A DNA stretch of 64,000 nucleotides. It comes from Shewanella chilikensis (GTDB lineage Bacteria > Pseudomonadota > Gammaproteobacteria > Enterobacterales > Shewanellaceae). The notes under the pieces were generated by a model, which was given only the letters and a program-made list of their open reading frames with translations, made no database searches and was not told the origin of the DNA. The translations under genes were made by a program, and so were the position numbers. Below are positions 58,080 through 64,000 of the stretch, piece by piece. The stretch covers positions 44,045 to 108,044 of the forward strand of contig NZ_NIJM01000008.1 of the NCBI RefSeq assembly GCF_002836945.1, in the 5' to 3' direction. The stretch's first letter is position 1; every line of letters starts with the position of its first letter.

Positions 58080-59225
58080 ATGACGCAAACCTTTATCGCC
58101 GAGCGCTTGTTCGATGGCAGCCAATATCATCACAATCTGAGCTTTGCCGTGGAGAACGGCCATCTGCAGGCCTTGGACTCTGCGGCAGGTTCAGATGTTA
58201 TCCGCCTGCAAGGCCTGGTCGTACCCGGGTTTATCGATGTGCAGGTCAATGGCGGTGGCGGCGCGCTGTTTAACGGCGAGCCTACGCTCGAGTGTATCGC
58301 AACCATAGGCCGGGCCCACGCCAGGTTCGGCACCACAGGCTTTTTGCCGACCCTGATCAGCGACAGAATCGAGGTGATGAACCGCGCGGCCGATGCGGTG
58401 GCCGAGGCGATAGCCAGGCAAAGCACAGGGGTGTTGGGGATACATTTTGAGGGGCCGCACTTGTCTGTGCCGAAGAAAGGCGTGCATCCACAGCAATATA
58501 TCCGCCGAATTTCCGATGCCGAGCTGGCACTGTTCAGCCGTCAGGACTTGGGAGTTCGCTTGGTGACCCTGGCGCCGGAAAATGTGGCGCCTGAGGTTAT
58601 CAGTGCCTTGGTCGAGGCCGGTGTCCGTGTTTGTCTTGGTCACTCCAATGCCGATTATGATACCGTGCGTTTGGCTCTGGCGGCCGGTGCCAGCGGTTTT
58701 ACTCACCTCTACAACGCCATGTCGCCCTTGGGCTCCAGAGCGCCGGGTATGGTGGGCGCCGCCATAGAGGACGAGGCCAGTTGGTGTGGCCTTATTGTCG
58801 ATGGTCACCATGTGCATCCGGCCGCAGCCAAGGTGGCTATCCGCGCCAAGGCCAAAGGCAAGATGCTCTTGGTGACGGACTCCATGCCACCTGTGGGGTT
58901 GGATCAAGATGCCGGTTTTGAGCTCTTTGGTCAGCAGGTGCTACGCCAGGGCGACAGACTCAACGCCATCACAGGAGAGCTGGCCGGATGTGTGCTGGAT
59001 ATGAATACCGCGGTGCGAAACGCTGTCTCTCTGCTGGGGCTCAGTGTTGAAGAATCCATGCGGATGGCGAGCGAGTATCCGGCGGCATTTCTTGGGCTTG
59101 AGCAGCAGGGCCACTTGGCTGCGGGCAAACGTGCCGATTTTCTGGTGCTCGATAATGAACTCAAGGTGCAAAGCACCTATATCGGCGGTCAATTGGTTTA
59201 CGCCGCCGAGGAAAGAGTATGCTGA
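58080..59225 (+). CDS. nagA: N-acetylglucosamine-6-phosphate deacetylase
   Basis: Removes acetate from GlcNAc-6-phosphate, giving glucosamine-6-phosphate for NagB-II. 381 residues, amidohydrolase barrel: GFIDVQVNGGGG (metal region near 53), GIHFEGPHLS (metal Glu), LGHSNADY, THLYNAMSPLGSRAPG (metal His and substrate site) and the catalytic Asp in VTDSMPP. AGAGAGCAGAGA-type purine tract precedes ATG 58080. 77 bp after nagB; probably co-transcribed. Confidence 0.96.
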   Translation: MTQTFIAERLFDGSQYHHNLSFAVENGHLQALDSAAGSDVIRLQGLVVPGFIDVQVNGGGGALFNGEPTLECIATIGRAHARFGTTGFLPTLISDRIEVMNRAADAVAEAIARQSTGVLGIHFEGPHLSVPKKGVHPQQYIRRISDAELALFSRQDLGVRLVTLAPENVAPEVISALVEAGVRVCLGHSNADYDTVRLALAAGASGFTHLYNAMSPLGSRAPGMVGAAIEDEASWCGLIVDGHHVHPAAAKVAIRAKAKGKMLLVTDSMPPVGLDQDAGFELFGQQVLRQGDRLNAITGELAGCVLDMNTAVRNAVSLLGLSVEESMRMASEYPAAFLGLEQQGHLAAGKRADFLVLDNELKVQSTYIGGQLVYAAEERVC

Positions 59226-59317
59226 AATAAGCCGTTGCGCCAAGAATGCGATTAACCCTCTTCACATAAGCAGTGCAGCTTTTACCCGGATAAAGATAAT
59301 AACAACAGGGAAGCCCT

Positions 59318-60463
59318 ATGACTGAAAAGATAGCGGCGGTAGCTGAGACCGCCAACAAGCCCAGGCTGATGTCGCTCGATGCGCTGCGGGGCTTTGACAT
59401 GTTCTGGATCCTCGGCGGTGAAGCGCTGTTTGCCGCCCTCTTGCTGCTGACTACTTGGAGTGGCTGGCGTTGGTTTGATGGCCAGATGCACCATAGCAGT
59501 TGGCATGGTTTTACCTTCTACGATCTTATCTTCCCGCTGTTTATCTTCCTCTCCGGCGTTGCCCTGGGTTTGTCTCCCAAGCGTCTGGACAAGTTGGCGT
59601 TTGCCGAGCGACTTCCCAAATATAAGCACGCAGTTAAGCGTTTGGCTTTACTGCTGTTTTTTGGCGTGCTCTACAATCACGGCTGGGGGACGGGCATGCC
59701 GGCGGCCCTGGATGAGATACGCTATGCCAGCGTCTTGGGGCGTATCGCCTTCGCCTGGTTTTTTGCCGCCATGCTGGTATGGCACACAGGGCTCAGAACC
59801 CAGATCTATGTTGCAGTCGCTGTCTTGCTGGGATACGCCATGGTGCAGCTGTGGCTGCCTGTCCCGGGTGGCAGTGCCGGGGACTTCAGCGCCGCCGGTT
59901 CCATCAACGCTTGGGTAGACAGTCATTTCCTGCCCGGGATCAGCTACCAACATAAGCCTTATGATCCGGAAGGCCTGTTATCGACCCTTCCCGCAGTGGT
60001 CAATGCTTTGGCCGGTGTGTTTGTGGGCCGCTTTTTGCAGCAGCAAAGTTTTTCAGCCTGGGGCAGGGTAGGTTTGCTGTGTCTGGCCGGGCTTGTTTGT
60101 TTGGGGCTTGGCTGGCTGCTTAATCCTCTGATCCCGGTTAATAAAGATCTCTGGACCAGCAGTTTTGTGCTGGTGAGCAGCGGCTGGAGCCTGTTGCTGC
60201 TGGCACTGTTTTACGCCGTTATCGATGTGCTTGGGCTGCGTTGGTTGGGTTTCCCCTTTGTGGTGATTGGTTGCAACGCCATCATCATCTATCTCGCTTC
60301 CAGTCTGGTTCAGTGGCGCTATAGCAGCGAAAGTCTGCTTGGCGGTTTTATCAATAGCGCCCCCGAGAACTGGCAGCCATTGCTTGGTGTATTGGCCATG
60401 CTCGGGGTGCAATGGTTGCTGCTCTGGTGGATGTATCGCAGGCAGTTGTTTATTCGGGTTTGA
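59318..60463 (+). CDS. nagX: NagX: membrane protein of the HGSNAT-like acyltransferase group
   Basis: 381 residues with about 10-11 membrane helices. The N-terminus MSLDALRGFDMFWI is the signature of the family formerly called DUF5009/COG4299, related to human heparan-alpha-glucosaminide N-acetyltransferase; FPLFIFLSGVALGLS and GWGTGMP follow. In Shewanella nag loci this gene is called nagX and its exact role is unproven; transport or transmembrane acetylation of amino sugar is the usual suggestion. It follows nagA by 92 bp on the same strand. Confidence 0.88.
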   Translation: MTEKIAAVAETANKPRLMSLDALRGFDMFWILGGEALFAALLLLTTWSGWRWFDGQMHHSSWHGFTFYDLIFPLFIFLSGVALGLSPKRLDKLAFAERLPKYKHAVKRLALLLFFGVLYNHGWGTGMPAALDEIRYASVLGRIAFAWFFAAMLVWHTGLRTQIYVAVAVLLGYAMVQLWLPVPGGSAGDFSAAGSINAWVDSHFLPGISYQHKPYDPEGLLSTLPAVVNALAGVFVGRFLQQQSFSAWGRVGLLCLAGLVCLGLGWLLNPLIPVNKDLWTSSFVLVSSGWSLLLLALFYAVIDVLGLRWLGFPFVVIGCNAIIIYLASSLVQWRYSSESLLGGFINSAPENWQPLLGVLAMLGVQWLLLWWMYRRQLFIRV

Positions 60464-60506
60464 GGTTAGCTCGCCTAACAAGTGGCCATATGCCTGGTTT
60501 AAAATT

Positions 60507-60524
60507 AATGACAGCGTTGTCTTT
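60507..60524. promoter_or_regulatory. NagR-like operator 3 (nagP)
   Basis: AATGACAGCGTTGTCTTT; one base off the palindrome of the other two sites. 150 bp before nagP and 44 bp after nagX. Confidence 0.75.
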
Positions 60525-60672
60525 TTTGTTATTATGACGTAACTTTATTGAAACAAAGCCGTGTATAAAGCTGCCGCGGCATCAAGGTTTCAAGGGTTAA
60601 ACACCACTCAAGATGGATGGGGCGCCGATAAATTTGGTTGCCAAACAATAAATTACTATAAGAAGCAGGTTT

Positions 60673-61995
60673 ATGAACATGACAGTTGCTACCCCGGCTG
60701 ACGCAGCCTCAAGAAGCAGTTTTCTGCCTATGACTATCGTAGGTGCGCTGTTTTTCATCTTTGGATTTGTGACCTGGTTGAATGGTTCATTGATCCCTTT
60801 TCTGCAAATCATCTGTGAGCTCAATGAGTTTCAGGCACTGTTTGTCACCTTTGCCTTCTACATCGCCTATACCGTGATGGCGCTGCCCATGTCGTCGATC
60901 CTGCGCCGCACCGGCTATCGCAATGGCATGGCAGTGGGGCTGGGGATCATGGCAGTTGGCTCTGTGCTGTTTATTCCCGCCGCCTTCAGCGCCAATTTTT
61001 TAATGTTCCTGCTGGCGCTTTTTGTACTGGGAACAGGCCTTACTATTTTGCAGACGGCATCCAACCCCTATGTGGTGCATATTGGTCCGAAGGAGAGCGC
61101 CGCCATGCGGATCTCCATCATGGGGCTGATTAACAAGGGCGCCGGGGTGATAGTGCCTATCCTGTTTACCGCTTTGGTATTGGCTGATCTGGAAGGGTTC
61201 ACCGCCGGGCATCTGGCTGCCATGGCCCCGGCCGAGCGAGAAGCCCAAATAAGCGAACTGTCTTCGCGTCTGGTGATGCCCTATATCTATATGACGCTGG
61301 CGCTTGTGGTACTGATCGCACTGGTGAAGTTTTCTGCTTTGCCGGAAATCGCCTTCGAGGGAGAAGAGGGAGAGCACGCCGACAAGAGCGGTATAGTGCA
61401 TTTCCCTCAGGTGATCCTGGGCGCCATAGCCATCTTTGCCTATGTGGGGGTTGAAGTGATTGCCGGTGATACCATAGGCCTCTATGGTGCCAGCCTCGAG
61501 GTCAACAATTTCGCATCCCTGACCTCCTACACCATGGTGTTTATGGTTATCGGCTACCTTTTGGGGGTTAGTTGTATTCCACGTTTTATCAGCCAGGAAA
61601 AGGCTTTACTCGCCTCGGCCTTGGCGGGTATTGCTTGCATCTTTGGTATCATCTTCTCATCGGCCGAGAGCCATGCTATCTCGTCGCTGCTGTGGGGGTG
61701 GAGCGGTATTCCAACTATTCCGGATACAGTCACCTTCGTAGCCATGATGGGCCTGGCTCACGCTCTGGTTTGGCCCTCTGTGTGGCCGCTGGCGCTGGAA
61801 GGGCTGGGCAAGTACACGGCCCAGGGCTCGGCGCTGCTGATCATGGGTATTTCAGGTGGCGCCATACTGCCGCTGATATTCGGCAAGATCGCCCACTTCA
61901 GCGACAATGTGCAGTTGGGTTACTGGATAGGCTTGCCCTGTTATCTGTTTATTCTCTTCTATGCGCTGAAAGGCCATAAGATGCGCAGTTGGTAA
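60673..61995 (+). CDS. nagP: N-acetylglucosamine permease NagP (FucP-like MFS)
   Basis: Inner-membrane GlcNAc uptake without phosphorylation, replacing the PTS. 440 residues with 12 helices and the FHS-family pattern: GALFFIFGFVTWLNGSLIPFLQ, AYTVMALPMS, LQTASNPYV, GMMGLAHALVWPSVWPLAL. Family members carry fucose, glucose/galactose or GlcNAc; the substrate here rests on the nag context and operator. A terminator follows at 62016. Confidence 0.9.
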   Translation: MNMTVATPADAASRSSFLPMTIVGALFFIFGFVTWLNGSLIPFLQIICELNEFQALFVTFAFYIAYTVMALPMSSILRRTGYRNGMAVGLGIMAVGSVLFIPAAFSANFLMFLLALFVLGTGLTILQTASNPYVVHIGPKESAAMRISIMGLINKGAGVIVPILFTALVLADLEGFTAGHLAAMAPAEREAQISELSSRLVMPYIYMTLALVVLIALVKFSALPEIAFEGEEGEHADKSGIVHFPQVILGAIAIFAYVGVEVIAGDTIGLYGASLEVNNFASLTSYTMVFMVIGYLLGVSCIPRFISQEKALLASALAGIACIFGIIFSSAESHAISSLLWGWSGIPTIPDTVTFVAMMGLAHALVWPSVWPLALEGLGKYTAQGSALLIMGISGGAILPLIFGKIAHFSDNVQLGYWIGLPCYLFILFYALKGHKMRSW

Positions 61996-62015
61996 ACAGG
62001 GGAATTCCGGGCATA

Positions 62016-62046
62016 AAGAAGCCACCTGCTAAACAGGTGGCTTCTT
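62016..62046. terminator. Hairpin after nagP
   Basis: AAGAAGCCACCTG / CAGGTGGCTTCTT, 13 bp perfect, loop CTAAA; A-rich on one side and TTCTTGCTT on the other, so it may serve both nagP and the convergent nhaD. Confidence 0.8.
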
Positions 62047-62232
62047 GCTTATCAAGGTATCTCTTGTATTCTTCTGTAACTCTGGCTCTTGCAACAAATA
62101 GAATAGATAAAGAAACCAGTTAACCTTTCCGTGCCGAGCTTGGCAGGTAATCAATTCCAACTTGGATTAGTCGTACGCTTGTGGCTATGAGCCACTTGCT
62201 CCTTGATTGAGCCGTTATCGCCGACATAGATA

Positions 62233-63483
62233 TCAAATGCCGTAGAAGTAGTTACCCAGTAGCAGCGTCAGAGCATAGCCCACCGAGTAGCACAGCAGCA
62301 GCGCCGGAACATACTTGAGGTAGGAGACAAAAGTCAGCTCTTTGACCTTGCTCATGGCGATGATCCCGGCCGCCGAACCTATTACCAGCAGAGAGCCACC
62401 AACACCTACTGCGTAGGTCAGGCCGAGCCACTCTGGTGTGGTCAGTTGCGGTGCGGCTTTCAAAAGTGCCGCGGTCAGTGGCACGTTATCCAATACCGCC
62501 GAGCCCATACCTGTGACAAAGTTGGAAATGTTGGGGTCGTGACGGGCGTAGACCTGGGCCAGCAGATCCAGCGTGCCTATCTCTTTGAGCATACCCACCA
62601 ACAAGAGGATCCCGAGGAAGAACAGCAAGGTGTCGTATTCCACTTGGCGGATATACTCGAGGATCTGCAGCTCTTCTTTGTCGTTACGGGCTGTGTGGCC
62701 CACCAGGAACATGATTGACAACCCGGTGAGGAAAGTCAGCACGGGGGGAATGGCAAACAGAATATTCAGTGCCATGGTCATCAATATGGTGGTGAAGAAG
62801 ATGATGGCGATCAGCACATCCACTGTCTCGTAACTTTGACGAATAGGTGTGGTGGACACCTCGCCCTTGGCATTGAGGGAGAAGAGTATTGCCAGCAACA
62901 TCACGCTGAACGCCGCCGGCAGCACCAACATCAACAGCTCTGACATATGCACATGGCCGCCGAGGAAGATCATCAGGGTAGTGACGTCACCCGTTATCAG
63001 AGAAACTCCTCCTGAGTTGACGGCAAAGATAATCAATACCGCCATCCGGCGACGCATCTGTTTGTCGAGCTTGAAGGTGGTCAGCAGTCCCAGAGAGACC
63101 AAGGTAGCGGTGACGTTGTCACAGATGGCCGACAATACCAGGGAAAACAGGGCGACTTGCAGCATCAGCATCCGGGTGCTCACCCGTTGCGGAAACAGCT
63201 TCTGCACTAAAATTTGGATCATGCCCTTGGCGTTGAGGTAGGCCACAAAGGTCATGGTCGACATCAAAAACAGCCAGAGCGTCGCGATTTCCAGCAGGTT
63301 TTCATTGAGTTGATGCTCTACCAGCTTTTCATGGCCGGGGTCGCCGGCAGACATGAACAGAGCTATCCAGGAGATACAACCGAAAAACAGAGTCGTTTTG
63401 GCTTTGTTGAGGTGAGTCACCTCTTCAAAAATGATACTCAGCAGTGCCAGCACCGCCAGTATGATAAGAAAGGTATAGAGCAT
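62233..63483 (-). CDS. nhaD: Na+/H+ antiporter NhaD
   Basis: Exports sodium in exchange for protons across the inner membrane; common in marine gammaproteobacteria. 416 residues, mostly helices, with NhaD features: FEEVTHLNKAKTTLFFGCISW, SAICDNVTATLVSL, VNSGGVSLITGDVTTLM and DNVPLTAAL. ATG 63483 (MLYTFLIILAVL) starts directly with the first helix; the frame is open 27 residues further but that part is polar and unlike the family. Confidence 0.93.
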   Translation of the reverse strand: MLYTFLIILAVLALLSIIFEEVTHLNKAKTTLFFGCISWIALFMSAGDPGHEKLVEHQLNENLLEIATLWLFLMSTMTFVAYLNAKGMIQILVQKLFPQRVSTRMLMLQVALFSLVLSAICDNVTATLVSLGLLTTFKLDKQMRRRMAVLIIFAVNSGGVSLITGDVTTLMIFLGGHVHMSELLMLVLPAAFSVMLLAILFSLNAKGEVSTTPIRQSYETVDVLIAIIFFTTILMTMALNILFAIPPVLTFLTGLSIMFLVGHTARNDKEELQILEYIRQVEYDTLLFFLGILLLVGMLKEIGTLDLLAQVYARHDPNISNFVTGMGSAVLDNVPLTAALLKAAPQLTTPEWLGLTYAVGVGGSLLVIGSAAGIIAMSKVKELTFVSYLKYVPALLLCYSVGYALTLLLGNYFYGI

Positions 63484-63943
63484 AAATGCAATTCCAACTG
63501 CTGATTTTATGTTCGTCTGCCCTGGGGGACGTGGGCAGTTTTTGTGTCGGCCATCAAGGTTCAATTAATCAAGCTGTGATAGCGCGTGCGGATCAGACCA
63601 CACTGACATGGATAACGCAACTGTTAACTGGGACACATTTTCTTAGACTTTGTGATAAGCGTCCGCTGGCTTTCGGGGGGATCCAGTGATTTGGTCTGTT
63701 TATTTTTCATATCTTGGTATTTTGTACTGATTGGGCCTGTTTGGCAGCGAAAGGCGACAGTCGACTCGCGAGCCGGTGGCAAGTTGGCGTGACAGCCATG
63801 GTGCAGCCTCAATTGGCTTGTGAGCATGGCGTTGGGTGGAAATTTGCAGAAGGGGAATTGAGCAACCAGAATTCGAGCTGGACGCCAGAGAAATCTACCC
63901 GGCGGGAGTGGGCATAAGTGGGCATAAAAAACGAGGCCGTATA
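63484..63943. other. Intergenic region, no convincing gene
   Basis: About 460 bp. Two overlapping frames of 67 residues on opposite strands (63624-63827 and 63714-63917) have no ribosome site, no recognisable domain and Trp/Arg-rich composition, so they are left out. It must contain the nhaD promoter, not recognised. Confidence 0.5.
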
Positions 63944-64000
63944 GGCTAATGCCGATCAGTTAAGACAGATCGCTTGACGATCTCACTGAAAGGATCAAAA
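63944..64000 (+). mobile_element. Possible left end of an insertion sequence (incomplete)
   Basis: The last 57 bases contain four GATC (Dam) sites within 43 bp (63954, 63968, 63979, 63993), an inverted repeat AGATCG/CGATCT (63967-63983) and AAAGGA close to the edge, where a coding start could follow outside the window. The block starting TAATGCCGATCAGTTAAG resembles, from memory, ends of IS4-family elements. No transposase is visible. Confidence 0.3.

Noticed and set aside
63714..63917. 67-codon frame near the right edge
   Set aside because: Trp/Arg-rich, no ribosome site, overlaps a second equal-length frame on the other strand; no reason to prefer either.

Overview
The window looks like a piece of the main chromosome of a Shewanella-type gammaproteobacterium. 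The reasons are the block secDF / yhbY-rlmE-ftsH-folP-glmM / rimP-nusA-infB-rbfA-truB-rpsO / pnp, a tor locus in the order torR-torT-torS then torD-torA-torC-torE, and a GlcNAc pathway of the Shewanella kind (nagK, SIS-type nagB-II, nagA, nagX, nagP). Species is not determinable by eye. No prophage, CRISPR array or plasmid backbone is visible; the only hint of a mobile element is at the extreme right edge.

Layout. 1-3305: tail of an unknown gene, then a SecD-SecF pair without yajC. 3420-8834: yhbY (minus) diverging from rlmE, ftsH, folP, glmM. 8881-10362: a long inverted repeat, tpiA, secG, tRNA-Leu(GAG) and initiator tRNA-Met. 10372-16989: a structured leader and the rimP-nusA-infB-rbfA-truB-rpsO operon. 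17117-21477: a GGDEF-EAL gene on the minus strand lies between rpsO and pnp. 21631-25239: nlpI, prfC, a small ORF and a tatD-family gene. 25416-32511: nucleoside locus (nupC, Tsx/OmpK-like porin, deoC-deoA-deoB-deoD). 32620-40051: an Smp/YtjB-like protein, serB, an alpha/beta hydrolase, radA, and two PilZ proteins. 40199-49737: TMAO respiration (torR, torT, torS, torD, torA, torC, torE) with TorR-box-like sites. 50090-51445: NCS2 purine permease. 51612-61995: GlcNAc/chitin-oligosaccharide use (sapC, GH20 hexosaminidase, nagK-nagB-nagA-nagX, nagP) with three matching NagR-like operators. 62233-63483: nhaD on the minus strand, then about 500 bp with no convincing gene, ending in what may be an insertion-sequence end.

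How the genes work together. The left half makes and controls the information machinery: ribosome maturation, initiation, transcription elongation/termination, RNA decay and translation termination, plus membrane protein export and quality control. The nucleoside block takes nucleosides across both membranes and splits them into bases and pentose phosphate. The tor block senses TMAO, then builds a Tat-exported molybdoenzyme and its membrane c-type cytochrome. The nag block releases GlcNAc from chitobiose, imports and phosphorylates it, deacetylates it and deaminates it to fructose-6-phosphate. Three c-di-GMP-type proteins (one GGDEF-EAL, two PilZ) sit next to pnp and radA.

The most unusual signals are not genes: a multi-hairpin leader with two terminator-like elements before rimP, a long two-part inverted repeat before the tpiA promoter, and short tandem repeats (8, 11 and 14 bp periods) just after or across stop codons of torS, radA and nagB.
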